Shown in pieces: positions 55,142 through 64,000 of a DNA stretch of 64,000 nt. Origin of the DNA: Corynebacterium kroppenstedtii DSM 44385 (GTDB lineage: Bacteria > Actinomycetota > Actinomycetes > Mycobacteriales > Mycobacteriaceae); contig NC_012704.1 in assembly GCF_000023145.1 (NCBI RefSeq), positions 1-64,000 on the forward strand. The letters run 5' to 3'. Numbering within the stretch: position 1 is the first letter of the stretch; each line of letters begins with the position of its first letter. Made by a program: the position numbers and the translations under genes. The notes beneath the pieces were generated by a model. That model was not told where the DNA came from, searched no databases, and saw nothing but the letters and a program-made list of their open reading frames with translations.

Positions 55142-57135
55142 CCCGACGCGTCGGCGAGCTCTCCTTCTCCCCGTGGGGGCGTACCGGAGTGTCGCTGGAC
55201 CTCATGCGTCGATCACCCGACTCACCCAATGGCACCGTGGAAATCATGGTGTCGGAACTCTGCAACGCTGGACTAGACGTCGGAGTCACACGAATCTCGC
55301 TGAACTTCGCCATGTTCCGCCAGGTCTTTGCGACGGCCCACGAACTCGGCACCGGCCCCGTCATGCGCCTGTGGAGGAGCCTCCTGGTCTTCCTGTCGCG
55401 ATGGTGGCAGATGGAAGCGCTCTACCGATCCAACGAAAAATACAACCCCACCTGGGCGCCCCGGTACATCTGCTTCAAAGATAACCGCGCCATCGCCCGC
55501 GTCGGATTGGTGTCGGGCATCGTTGAAGGGTTCGTGCCCGCGCCCCTGTCGCGACGCAAACCCCCACTGACCCCCGTCGGATCCGTGAAACGAGAAGGCG
55601 CCGCCGAAGCACTCGAGCTCGCACCCCGCCTCATGGAGGAGGCCCGCGCCGGGCGTGCAGTGCACCATCGTCGCTCGGAACAAGTCAAAGTGCGCCTGGA
55701 AAAAGCCCAGCGCTTGCGCGATGAAGGAGTGAGCCCGTGGCCCACTGCCATCCGCCCGACGCATACCTGTGCGCAGATCGCCGGCATGGATGACGGTGTT
55801 GCCGCCTCAATTTCCGGCCGTATCATTGCCCGGCGCGACTTCGGTGGCGTCATGTTCCTCCAGCTCCATGACTGGTCGGGCGACACACAGGTGATCGTCG
55901 AACAAGCTCGGTGCAGCAATTATGAGGCCTGGCGCAAGGATCTTGACCTTGCCGACATTATTCGCGTTGAGGGCGAAAAGGGTGTCTCGCGGAAGGGCGA
56001 GCCGTCCCTTCTGGCAGACAGTATCCGGTTTGAAGCGAAATCCCTGCACCCGTTGCCCAACAAAACTGATGGGCTCACCGACCCTGAAGCGCGGGTGCGG
56101 TCCCGGCACATCGACCTGACTGTGAATGCTGAGTCGCGCCGGGCGTTGACGGCGAGGTCCGCTGTGCTGCACTCGATGCGGTGCGACCTGCACACTTCGG
56201 GCTATTTGGAGGCGGAAACCCCCATCTTGCAGCCCATCCATGGTGGCGCGAATGCACGGCCGTTTATTACGCACATCAACGCGTACAACATGAACTTGTA
56301 TCTGCGCATCGCCCCCGAGCTGTTCTTGAAGAGGCTCATGTGTGGCGGGGTGGACCGGGTCTTTGAGCTGGGCCGCGAGTTCCGCAACGAAGGCGTCGAT
56401 GCCACTCACAACCCGGAGTTCACATCATTGGAAGCGTATGACGCTCACGGGGACTACGAAACGATGATGACCCTGACCCATGAGCTCATTGTGAACGCGG
56501 CGACTGCGGTGCATGGGAAGCCCATCGTGACAGCACCCGACGGCAGTATGGTCGACATTTCCGGCGAGTGGCCCGTGAAATCCGTGCTCGACGCCATTAC
56601 CGAGGGCGCGCGGGCGGACGGAATTTGGGACGGCCCGGTTATTTCGGTGGATACACCACGCGAAGAATTAGATGCCCTGATGGAACGGGCAGGCATGCCA
56701 CTGCGCCCAGACGCTGACGACGGCACCATCATCGAAGAGCTCTACGACGAATTCGTGGAGTCGCGGACGACATTCCCCACGTTTTATAAGGACTTCCCGG
56801 TGTCCGTATCCCCATTGACGCGTCGGCACCGCAGTAAGCCAGGGTTAACGGAGCGCTGGGATCTCGTGGCGTGGGGCGTCGAACTGGGTACCGCGTACTC
56901 GGAGCTGACTGATCCTATTGATCAGCGTCAGCGTTTGGAGGAGCAATCGCTCCTTGCCGCCGGCGGAGACCCCGAAGCTATGGAGTTGGATGAGGAATTC
57001 CTTCGCGCTTTGGAATTCGGTATGCCCCCGACGGGTGGTCTGGGTATCGGCGTTGACCGCATCGTTATGCTGATTACGGGGTCGACGATCCGCCAGTCGC
57101 TGGCCTTCCCGCTTGTTAAGCCCGATAACAGCTGA
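55018..57135 (+). CDS. lysX: LysX C-terminal part (DUF2156 remainder plus lysyl-tRNA synthetase)
   Basis: Second part of the split lysX. The open frame begins at ATG 55018, but sequence matching the family starts only near residue 19 (SPADANNLLVEA), followed by FSPWGRTGVSLDLMRR and the rest of DUF2156 to about 200. An OB fold (about 255-345) and a class II LysRS core follow, with motif 2 RVFELGREFRNEG near 455 and motif 3 GLGIGVDRIVM near 682. As drawn, 705 residues; joined with the preceding part at 55070 it would be about 1,110, normal for LysX. Whether the LysRS half is made separately is unknown. Confidence 0.87.
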   Translation: MARHQQRARFLDGTLAPGSPADANNLLVEAIQDAHHSPTGVARRVGELSFSPWGRTGVSLDLMRRSPDSPNGTVEIMVSELCNAGLDVGVTRISLNFAMFRQVFATAHELGTGPVMRLWRSLLVFLSRWWQMEALYRSNEKYNPTWAPRYICFKDNRAIARVGLVSGIVEGFVPAPLSRRKPPLTPVGSVKREGAAEALELAPRLMEEARAGRAVHHRRSEQVKVRLEKAQRLRDEGVSPWPTAIRPTHTCAQIAGMDDGVAASISGRIIARRDFGGVMFLQLHDWSGDTQVIVEQARCSNYEAWRKDLDLADIIRVEGEKGVSRKGEPSLLADSIRFEAKSLHPLPNKTDGLTDPEARVRSRHIDLTVNAESRRALTARSAVLHSMRCDLHTSGYLEAETPILQPIHGGANARPFITHINAYNMNLYLRIAPELFLKRLMCGGVDRVFELGREFRNEGVDATHNPEFTSLEAYDAHGDYETMMTLTHELIVNAATAVHGKPIVTAPDGSMVDISGEWPVKSVLDAITEGARADGIWDGPVISVDTPREELDALMERAGMPLRPDADDGTIIEELYDEFVESRTTFPTFYKDFPVSVSPLTRRHRSKPGLTERWDLVAWGVELGTAYSELTDPIDQRQRLEEQSLLAAGGDPEAMELDEEFLRALEFGMPPTGGLGIGVDRIVMLITGSTIRQSLAFPLVKPDNS

Positions 57136-57304
57136 CATAACCACTACATCCATGAAACGCCTAGGAAACATTGCTGAAACATTCGTGATGTACAGGTAGT
57201 AGGGCAGAACGTGGAGTTCACCACCCATGTGAGCCTCCTGCGATAAAGTAACAATCTACCCCTGAAATAAACGAGAAGGCCCACGTCGCATTAGCACTGG
57301 GCTC

Positions 57305-57334
57305 GGTCTCTCACGGTTGACCCCGTGCGAGACC
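57305..57334 (+). promoter_or_regulatory. Leader hairpin before gltB
   Basis: GGTCTC-T-CACGG / CCGTG-C-GAGACC (11 pairs, one mismatch, 6-base loop) about 100 bases before the gltB start, in the 301-base lysX-gltB gap. It could be the lysX terminator or part of a gltB leader; there is no T-run. No other element is recognised in the gap. Confidence 0.4.
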
Positions 57335-57436
57335 CCTGATCCTATTCACTGTGCACAACCCCGCACGTGGTAGATCTCACCGACAGACCACGGCTAACCA
57401 GGCTCGTTACAGCCATGTGAACGAAAAGGCGACCAG

Positions 57437-60400
57437 ATGACGACTGTTCCCTCACGCCAGGGTCTCTACGACCCATCCTTTGAGCATGACGCCTGTGGCG
57501 TCGCGTTCGTTGCAAACATGCACGGTGACAAAAGCCGCGACATCGTCGACAAAGGAATCCAAGCACTTGTTAATCTCGAGCACCGCGGTGCTGCAGGTGC
57601 CGAGAAAAACACCGGTGACGGTGCCGGGATTCTGATTCAGATTCCGGACGCTTTTTACCGCCGTGAAATGGCCAAGCAGGACATTGAACTCCCACCCGCC
57701 GGCCAATACGCCACCGGCATCGCCATGCTGCCGGCTGCCCGGATGGCGGCGCTCGACGCAGTGCGCTACGTCGAAGACATCATTAAAGAAGAAGGCCTAA
57801 CGCTCATCGGTTGGCGCGATTGCCCCGTCGACGATTCATCCATCGGCGCCATGGCCAGGGACGCGATGCCGCTGTTCCACCAGGTTTTTATTTCGGGAAC
57901 CAAGGATGACGGCACCCCCCTCGAGGGCATTGACCTGGACCGGGCCGTGTGGTTCGTCCGCAAACGCGCCGAACGCGAACTCGGCAGCAAGGGTGCTGGT
58001 GCCGGATCGGGCGAGGACACCGTGTATTTCCCCTCGTTGTCCGCCCGGACCGTTGTGTATAAAGGCATGCTGACCACCCCGCAGTTGCGGGAATTCTACC
58101 TTGACCTGCAGGATCCCGAGGTGGAGTCCGCCATTGCGGTGGTCCACTCTCGTTTCTCGACGAACACATTCCCATCGTGGCCGCTGGCCCACCCCTACCG
58201 CATGGTCGCACACAACGGCGAGATCAACACGGTCCGCGGTAACGAGAACTGGATGCGCGCCCGTGAATCCGTGATCGATTCCGAGGTGCTGGGCTCTATC
58301 GACCGGGTCCTCCCGATCTGTGATCCGGGCGGTTCCGACACGGCTCGTTTCGACGAGGCCCTGGAGCTTTTGCACCTGGGCGGGCGTTCTCTGCCCCACG
58401 CGGTGCTCATGATGATCCCGGAGGCCTGGGAGCACAACGCCGATTTATCCGACGACGTCCGCGCCTTCTATGAGTACAACTCGTGCCTGATGGAACCGTG
58501 GGACGGCCCCGCCGACGTTGTCTTCACCGACGGCACCGTCATCGGCGCTGTATTGGACCGCAATGGTCTGCGCCCTGGTCGTATCTGGATTACCGACGAC
58601 GGCCTGGTCGTCGGCGCATCCGAGGCCGGAGTCCTGCCCATCGACCCAGAGCACGTGGCGGAACGCACCCGCGTGAAGCCGGGCGAGATGTTCTTGGTGG
58701 ACACCTCCCAGGGCCGCGTTGTCCTGGACGAGGAGATCAAAACTGACCTCGCGTCCCAGGCGCCCTATGGCGAGTGGGTCTCGCACAACCTTGTGCGCAA
58801 GGAGGATCTTCCTGACGCGGATTACCACTGGATGCCTCACCACCGGGCCGTGTTGCGCCAGCGTGTGTTCGGTTTCACGCAGGAGATCGTGGACATCATC
58901 GTCAAACCCATGGCCCTCAATGGTGCAGAGGCCATTGGTTCGATGGGCACCGATACGCCGATCGCGGCGCTCTCCGACCACCCGTCATATCTGTTCGACT
59001 TCTTCAAGCAGCGGTTTGCGCAGGTCACGAACCCGCCGCTGGACTCCATCCGCGAGAAACTCATGACCTCGCTGTTCACTCACTTGGGTGCGCAGCGGGA
59101 CATCATGCACCCGGATGCGGACGCGGCGAAGCTCATCCACCTGGACGACCCCATTTTGCGTAACCGCGATTTGGCGCGGCTGGTTCACGCCAACGATGGG
59201 GGCGAGTTCCCGCAGTTCGACGTCGCCATTATTTCCGGGTTGTATGCCGTGGCTCACGGTGGTCGCGGAATTCAGGAAGCGTTGCGACGCATCCGCCGCG
59301 AGGTGTCGGACGCCATTGCCGACGGTAAAACGCTGATCGTGCTGAGCGACCGCGAGTCGGATGAGCGGTTTGCGCCTATTCCGTCGCTGCTGTTGACCTC
59401 CGCCGTCCACCAGCACTTAGTGCGTGAGCGGACGCGTACTCGGGCGTCGTTGATCGTGGAGGCGGGCGATGTCCGTGAGGTCCACGATATCGCCATGCTG
59501 ATCACTTTCGGCGCCGACGCCATCAACCCCTACATGGGCTTTGAGACGATCGATGAGCTGCGTAAACAGGGCTCCTTGGGTGATATGGACCTCGAGACCG
59601 CGTTCGATAACTACACGAAAGCGGCGGTCAAAGGCCTGCTGAAGGTGATGTCGAAGATGGGCATCGCCGCGGTCGCGTCGTATCGCGGCGCGCAGCTGGC
59701 TGACGTCGTGGGCCTGAACCAGGAATTTCTGGACGAGTACTTCACGGGTAGTTTCGCCCCGATCGGCGGCGTTGGTTTGGAGGCCATTGCGGAGGCCGTC
59801 GGGGACCGCCACCGCGAAGCGTTCCTGCCCCGCCCCGAGGAGCAAGCACACCGCGAGCTGGAATTGGGCGGCGAGTACAAGTGGCGTCGTGAGGGTGAAT
59901 ACCACCTGTTCAACCCGGAGACGATTTTCACCCTCCAGCACGCGACGCGCACGGGCCGCTACGAGGTCTTCAAGCGCTACACCGAGAAGGTCAACAACCA
60001 GTCCAAACGGTTGGCCACGATCCGCGGGTTGTTCAAGTTCAACCCCAACCGTCCGCCGGTGGATATTGACGAAGTTGAGCCCGTGAGCGCGATTGTCAAG
60101 CGCTTTTCGACAGGTGCGATGTCGTACGGCTCGATTTCTGCCGAGGCCCACCAGACCCTCGCCATCGCGATGAACCGCCTGGGCGGCATGTCCAACTCAG
60201 GCGAAGGCGGCGAGGACTCCGACCGCTTCACGAAGGACCCGAACGGCGATTGGCGTCGTTCCGCCATCAAGCAGGTGGCGTCGGGCCGGTTCGGCGTGAC
60301 AAGCCACTACCTGAACAACTGCACGGACATCCAGATCAAGATGGCCCAGGGCGCCAAGCCCGGCGAGGGGGGGCAGCTGCCCCCGCACAAGGTGTACCCG

Positions 60401-62050
60401 TGGATCGCGGAAGTGCGCATTACCACTCCCGGCGTCGGGTTGATTTCGCCGCCGCCGCACCACGACATTTATTCCATCGAGGACCTCGCCCAGCTCATCC
60501 ACGACCTGAAGTGCGCCAATCCGGATGCGCGCATCCACGTGAAGTTGGTGTCGGAGCAGGGTGTCGGCACGGTTGCCGCGGGTGTGTCCAAGGCGCACGC
60601 GGATGTGGTGCTGATTTCCGGCCACGACGGCGGCACCGGCGCCTCTCCTCTGGGGTCCCTGAAACACGCGGGTGCCCCGTGGGAGCTGGGCTTGGCGGAG
60701 ACGCAGCAGACCTTGCTGATGAATGGTCTTCGCGACCGGATCACCGTGCAGTGTGATGGCCAGCTGAAAACCGGCCGTGACGTCGTCATTGCTGCCCTCT
60801 TGGGCGCGGAAGAGTTTGGTTTCGCGACGGCTCCTCTGGTGGTTGAGGGCTGCATCATGATGCGCGTGTGCCACCTGGACACCTGCCCGGTGGGCGTGGC
60901 CACGCAGAACCCGGACCTGCGGGCGAAGTTCAGCGGCCGCGCCGAGTACGTCGTGAACTTCTTCCAGTTCATCGCGGAGGAAATCCGCGAGTACATGGCG
61001 GAACTCGGTTTCCGCACCGTCGACGAGATGGTGGGCCACTCCGAGATCCTGGGCGTGAACCGTGAAGTGGCAGATAGGCACCCGGATGCGGCGAAGCTCG
61101 ATCTCTCGCCGATTTTCGCGCAGCCGGACAGCCCGTTCATGTATCAGGACAAGCACTGTACGAAGAAGCAGGACCACTCGCTGGACAAGGCGTTGGATAA
61201 CCAAATCATTCGCGACGCGCGCGAGGTCATCGACGCGAAGAGTGAGTGCGAGCCCCTCGAGCTGTCCTACCGGATCTCCAACGTGGACCGCTCTGTCGGC
61301 GCCATGGTCGGATCGGAGATTTCCCGCGTTGGCGGTGCCGACGGCCTGCGTGAAGGCGCCTTGACCGTGGAATTTGAGGGATCGGCAGGTAACTCCTTCG
61401 GCGCATTCTTGCCCCACGGAGTCACCCTGGCCCTAACCGGCGACGCGAACGACTACGTCGGTAAGGGACTGTCGGGCGGACGCATTGTCGTGCGTCCCGA
61501 CCCGCACTATGTCTCGGCGGTGGAAAAAGCTGGCCGTGACGTGTCGGGCGACATCATCGCCGGCAATGTTATTGGTTATGGCGCGACCTCGGGCGAGTTG
61601 TTCGTCCGCGGCACGGTGGGCGAGCGGTTCTGCGTGCGCAACTCGGGCGCGACCGCCGTCGTCGAGGGCATCGGTAACCATGGGTGCGAGTACATGACCG
61701 GCGGCCGCGTGGTTGTCCTTGGTCATGTGGGCCGCAACTTTGGTGCTGGTATGTCGGGTGGCATTGCATTCCTTCCCGACGACGGAATCCCCGCTGGTCA
61801 GGGCGGTATCCGTGACCGTATCGATACGGCGCTGGCTGATATTGAGGAGCCTACCGCGGAGGACGTGGCCTGGCTGGATCAGACTGTTGCAAGTTATCGG
61901 GAGTGGACTGGTTCGACGACACCAGTCGGCACATTTGTGAAGGTGATGCCACGGGATTACCGCCGTGTGCTCACGATTATGGAGAGTTGTCAGGCTCAAG
62001 GACGAGATGAGGCAGCAACTGCCGAAGCGATTATGGAGGCTGTGCACTGA
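57437..62050 (+). CDS. gltB: Glutamate synthase (NADPH) large subunit
   Basis: Makes two glutamates from glutamine and 2-oxoglutarate; main nitrogen-assimilation enzyme with GltD. The 1,537-residue protein has the N-terminal glutaminase nucleophile at Cys20 ([10 protein letters not shown]), released after removal of a 19-residue propeptide. A central domain follows, then the FMN-binding synthase barrel ([20 protein letters not shown] near 1010). The 3Fe-4S cysteines are in [13 protein letters not shown] near 1147, and a C-terminal Gly-rich beta-helix ends the protein ([17 protein letters not shown]). Its stop overlaps the gltD start by one base (TGATG), so the two subunits are co-translated. 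Confidence 0.97.
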   Translation: MTTVPSRQGLYDPSFEHDACGVAFVANMHGDKSRDIVDKGIQALVNLEHRGAAGAEKNTGDGAGILIQIPDAFYRREMAKQDIELPPAGQYATGIAMLPAARMAALDAVRYVEDIIKEEGLTLIGWRDCPVDDSSIGAMARDAMPLFHQVFISGTKDDGTPLEGIDLDRAVWFVRKRAERELGSKGAGAGSGEDTVYFPSLSARTVVYKGMLTTPQLREFYLDLQDPEVESAIAVVHSRFSTNTFPSWPLAHPYRMVAHNGEINTVRGNENWMRARESVIDSEVLGSIDRVLPICDPGGSDTARFDEALELLHLGGRSLPHAVLMMIPEAWEHNADLSDDVRAFYEYNSCLMEPWDGPADVVFTDGTVIGAVLDRNGLRPGRIWITDDGLVVGASEAGVLPIDPEHVAERTRVKPGEMFLVDTSQGRVVLDEEIKTDLASQAPYGEWVSHNLVRKEDLPDADYHWMPHHRAVLRQRVFGFTQEIVDIIVKPMALNGAEAIGSMGTDTPIAALSDHPSYLFDFFKQRFAQVTNPPLDSIREKLMTSLFTHLGAQRDIMHPDADAAKLIHLDDPILRNRDLARLVHANDGGEFPQFDVAIISGLYAVAHGGRGIQEALRRIRREVSDAIADGKTLIVLSDRESDERFAPIPSLLLTSAVHQHLVRERTRTRASLIVEAGDVREVHDIAMLITFGADAINPYMGFETIDELRKQGSLGDMDLETAFDNYTKAAVKGLLKVMSKMGIAAVASYRGAQLADVVGLNQEFLDEYFTGSFAPIGGVGLEAIAEAVGDRHREAFLPRPEEQAHRELELGGEYKWRREGEYHLFNPETIFTLQHATRTGRYEVFKRYTEKVNNQSKRLATIRGLFKFNPNRPPVDIDEVEPVSAIVKRFSTGAMSYGSISAEAHQTLAIAMNRLGGMSNSGEGGEDSDRFTKDPNGDWRRSAIKQVASGRFGVTSHYLNNCTDIQIKMAQGAKPGEGGQLPPHKVYPWIAEVRITTPGVGLISPPPHHDIYSIEDLAQLIHDLKCANPDARIHVKLVSEQGVGTVAAGVSKAHADVVLISGHDGGTGASPLGSLKHAGAPWELGLAETQQTLLMNGLRDRITVQCDGQLKTGRDVVIAALLGAEEFGFATAPLVVEGCIMMRVCHLDTCPVGVATQNPDLRAKFSGRAEYVVNFFQFIAEEIREYMAELGFRTVDEMVGHSEILGVNREVADRHPDAAKLDLSPIFAQPDSPFMYQDKHCTKKQDHSLDKALDNQIIRDAREVIDAKSECEPLELSYRISNVDRSVGAMVGSEISRVGGADGLREGALTVEFEGSAGNSFGAFLPHGVTLALTGDANDYVGKGLSGGRIVVRPDPHYVSAVEKAGRDVSGDIIAGNVIGYGATSGELFVRGTVGERFCVRNSGATAVVEGIGNHGCEYMTGGRVVVLGHVGRNFGAGMSGGIAFLPDDGIPAGQGGIRDRIDTALADIEEPTAEDVAWLDQTVASYREWTGSTTPVGTFVKVMPRDYRRVLTIMESCQAQGRDEAATAEAIMEAVH

Positions 62051-63588
62051 TGGCTGACCCACATGGATTTCAAAAGTATTCCCGCCACGACAAAGCCCAC
62101 CGGCCGGTTCCGCTTCGGCTACTGGACTGGCACGAGGTGTACGAAAAGCAGGACTTAACCGATCTGCGCCAGCAGGCAACCCGGTGCATGGATTGCGGGA
62201 TCCCCTTCTGCCACGACGGTTGCCCGCTGGGGAACATCATCCCCGAGTGGAACGACCTGGTCCGTTTGGGCCGGTGGCGTGAAGCCTTCGACCGCCTTCA
62301 CGCGACCAACAACTTCCCGGAGTTCACGGGCCGTTTGTGCCCCGCGCCGTGTGAAGGGGCGTGCGTTCTGGGCATCAACGATGACCCCGTCACCATCAAG
62401 AATGTCGAGTTGGAAATCGTCGAATATGGCTTTGAACATGACTTTGTGAAGCCCATTCGCCCTTCATTCTCGACGGGCCAGTCGGTCGCCGTGGTGGGCT
62501 CCGGCCCTGCCGGGTTGGCGGCCGCGCAGCAGCTCACCCGCGCCGGCCACGACGTCACCGTGTTCGAGCGTCACGACCGCCTGGGTGGTCTGATGCGCTA
62601 CGGGGTGCCTGAGTACAAGATGGAGAAGAAGTGGATCAACCGCCGCCTGGAACAGATGGTGGCGGAGGGAACCCAGTTCCGCACTAACATTTCCCCATCC
62701 GTGAGTGACCTGCAAGGCTTCGACGCCGTCGTGTTGGCGATCGGTTCGACCATCGGCCGCGACCTGCCCATTGAAGGCCGCGACTTAGAAGGCGTCTACC
62801 AGGCGATGGAGTACCTCCCGGAGGCCAACAAGGTCCAGGAAGGTGACAGAGAAGTATCGATGATCGACGCCCGCGGAAAGAACGTCGTGATCGTTGGTGG
62901 TGGCGACACGGGCACGGACTGCTTCGGAACGGCATTGCGCCAGGGCGCGAAGAGCGTCGTGCAGTTCGATATCGGCCCGAAGCCACCGCGGCCACGGGCG
63001 GCATCGACCCCGTGGCCAACCTTCCCCCGCAAGCTTCGCGTCGCAACGGCCCACGAAGAGGGCGAGTACGAGGTCTCCGGCGAGGAAGAAAAGGAACTCG
63101 TGGAGAAGCTCGGCCTGGACGCCCGCGTGAAAGGGCACCCGCTGGGCAACCGCCAGTGGAAAACGAACACGGTGGAGTTCATCGGCACCGACGGGAAGAT
63201 CACGGGGCTGAAGGGCACCCTGGTGGACCGCACCCCGGAGGGCACGATCCCCATCGAGGGGTCCGATTTCGAGATCGACGCGGACCTGGTGCTGCTCGCG
63301 ATGGGATTCGCATCTGTGGATCGCGCCGGGATTGTCGACGAGTTGGGGCTGGAGATCGACGGCCGCGGGCGGATTGTTCGCGACGAGAACTTCCGCGCGG
63401 AGGTGCCGCTCACGGCTGGATTCCGGGCGCCGGTCTTTGTTGCTGGCGACGCGGGGCGCGGGCAGTCCCTCATCGTGTGGGGGATTTCGGAGGGCCGCTC
63501 GGCTGCAGCCGCAGTGGATCGCCAGCTCATGGGCGAGTCCAGTTTGCCGACCGCTATCGTGCCGACGGACGTGCCGATGCGGGCGTAG
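62050..63588 (+). CDS. gltD: Glutamate synthase small subunit
   Basis: Transfers electrons from NADPH through FAD and two 4Fe-4S clusters to GltB. The 512-residue protein shows the N-terminal cluster cysteines (CMDCGIPFCHDGCPLGN near 39, CPAPCEGACVLG near 97), the FAD fold VGSGPAGLAAAQQL near 151 and the NADPH fold VGGGDTGTDC near 287. The C-terminal FAD motif reads VFVAGDAGRGQSLIVWGISEG near 459 minus its first residue. ATG overlaps the gltB stop. A palindrome follows the stop and serves both convergent genes. Confidence 0.96.
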   Translation: MADPHGFQKYSRHDKAHRPVPLRLLDWHEVYEKQDLTDLRQQATRCMDCGIPFCHDGCPLGNIIPEWNDLVRLGRWREAFDRLHATNNFPEFTGRLCPAPCEGACVLGINDDPVTIKNVELEIVEYGFEHDFVKPIRPSFSTGQSVAVVGSGPAGLAAAQQLTRAGHDVTVFERHDRLGGLMRYGVPEYKMEKKWINRRLEQMVAEGTQFRTNISPSVSDLQGFDAVVLAIGSTIGRDLPIEGRDLEGVYQAMEYLPEANKVQEGDREVSMIDARGKNVVIVGGGDTGTDCFGTALRQGAKSVVQFDIGPKPPRPRAASTPWPTFPRKLRVATAHEEGEYEVSGEEEKELVEKLGLDARVKGHPLGNRQWKTNTVEFIGTDGKITGLKGTLVDRTPEGTIPIEGSDFEIDADLVLLAMGFASVDRAGIVDELGLEIDGRGRIVRDENFRAEVPLTAGFRAPVFVAGDAGRGQSLIVWGISEGRSAAAAVDRQLMGESSLPTAIVPTDVPMRA

Positions 63589-63590
63589 CT

Positions 63591-63613
63591 GCCGACTAGT
63601 CGGACTAGTCGGC
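63591..63613. terminator. Convergent hairpin after gltD
   Basis: GCCGACTAGT / ACTAGTCGGC, 10-bp perfect stem with a 3-base loop. It starts 2 bases after the gltD stop and overlaps the stop codon of the opposing nitroreductase gene. Confidence 0.6.
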
Positions 63614-64000
63614 GATGCGGAACACGTCGGCGTCGTCCATCCGTGGTCCGCGCGGGTGGTGCGCGTCGGTGTCAGCCGGGACCCCAGCGATGATGACCAT
63701 GATGGCCTGTTCGCCGTCGCGAAGGAATTCCTTGGTGACGGCATCGGCATCAAAACCGCCCATCGGGCCGACGCCTAGTCCGACGGCGCGGAGGCCCAAG
63801 ATGAAATAGGCCGCCTGCAGGTTGGCGGACTGAAGAGCGACGGCGGTGCGCACCTCTTCGTTGCCCTCGAACATGTCGCGAGGGCCATCGCCGCCGGCGG
63901 GGAACTGCTGGGGCAAGTGGTTGTGGAAGTTCGTGTCTGCGGCCAAGACGAAGGCGAGGGGTGCCTTTTCGGTCTTGGCTTGGTTGTTGCCCATCATGTG
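63605..64000 (-). CDS. Nitroreductase family protein (RutE-like), 5' end missing
   Basis: C-terminal 131 residues or so of an FMN-dependent nitroreductase; the frame runs off the window end, so the start is not visible. The stretch AAYFILGLRAVGLGVGPMGGFDADAV is the family's FMN-pocket helix, and ADTDAHHPRGPRMDDADVFRI matches the C-terminus of the malonic-semialdehyde reductase (RutE/YdfG-like) group. That group reduces malonic semialdehyde to 3-hydroxypropionate in pyrimidine breakdown; the substrate here is not established. Confidence 0.85.
   Translation of the reverse strand, partial: HMMGNNQAKTEKAPLAFVLAADTNFHNHLPQQFPAGGDGPRDMFEGNEEVRTAVALQSANLQAAYFILGLRAVGLGVGPMGGFDADAVTKEFLRDGEQAIMVIIAGVPADTDAHHPRGPRMDDADVFRIAD

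Noticed and set aside
57136..57436. AmtR nitrogen-control box upstream of gltB
   Set aside because: No CTAT-N6-ATAG type sequence found by eye, although gltBD is an AmtR target in C. glutamicum.
60197..61417. 406-codon minus-strand frame within gltB
   Set aside because: Antisense shadow; product is His/Arg/Val-rich without motifs, and gltB is complete.

Overview
The window reads as the origin end of an actinobacterial chromosome, most likely a Corynebacterium. It begins exactly at dnaA and carries dnaA-oriC-dnaN-recF-DUF721-gyrB, then gyrA with a DUF3566 membrane protein and tRNA-Ile/tRNA-Ala. It also has parS sites of the corynebacterial type, a MetPS-type methionine/alanine importer, crgA, a lysX-type LPG synthase/lysyl-tRNA synthetase, CsbD and gltBD. 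Two accessory blocks are unusual for the genus: a complete mevalonate pathway and a Propionibacterium-type transcarboxylase. A lipophilic, non-classical species (for example the C. kroppenstedtii group) would fit, but that is inference; no species marker was tested.

Layout. 1-10 kb: replication genes, oriC with DnaA boxes on both strands, gyrB, and an amino-acid permease flanked by three perfect 16-bp parS palindromes. 10-15 kb: DUF6918-like protein, M18 aminopeptidase, an arginase-fold protein with a Cys in place of the first metal-binding His, a secreted lipase and a secreted trypsin-like protease. 15-20 kb: MFS exporter, quinone-linked L-lactate dehydrogenase and lactate permease. 20-22.3 kb: FMN-binding protein, then nrdI-nrdF. 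This NrdF lacks three metal-binding glutamates in the Gln/Ser/Lys pattern of the metal-free class Ie ribonucleotide reductases; I regard it as the most notable item. 22-26.5 kb: small membrane proteins, metP-metS behind a leader with three hairpins, and two tRNA genes. 26.5-31 kb: DUF3566, gyrA, a toxin-antitoxin-like pair and a small membrane protein.

31-38.3 kb: one tightly overlapping cluster encodes every step from acetoacetyl-CoA to IPP/DMAPP except the thiolase (mvk-mvaD-pmk-fni-HMGR-HMGS). 38-44.6 kb: PAP2 phosphatase, a long Lys/Ala-rich coiled-coil membrane protein, cyclophilin, rhomboid protease, and a cobalamin riboswitch ahead of the cobalt transporter cbtB-cbtA. 44.6-48.3 kb: a 52-residue cationic peptide gene with a full Shine-Dalgarno sequence and terminator, a catalytically dead histidine-phosphatase-like protein, crgA, and an LssY_C membrane protein. 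48.6-52.4 kb: methylmalonyl-CoA carboxytransferase 5S, 12S, a small subunit-like protein and the 1.3S biotin carrier, linking pyruvate/oxaloacetate to propionyl/methylmalonyl-CoA. A B12 salvage need fits this, because methylmalonyl-CoA mutase uses cobalamin; the cobalt importer and its B12 switch lie 5 kb away. 52.7-64 kb: CsbD, Ogt, a frameshifted lysX, gltB-gltD, and the 3' part of a nitroreductase cut by the window end.

Limits: all calls are by eye from motifs and context. Start codons were chosen from ribosome-binding sites. Hairpins were checked by hand pairing, without energy calculation.
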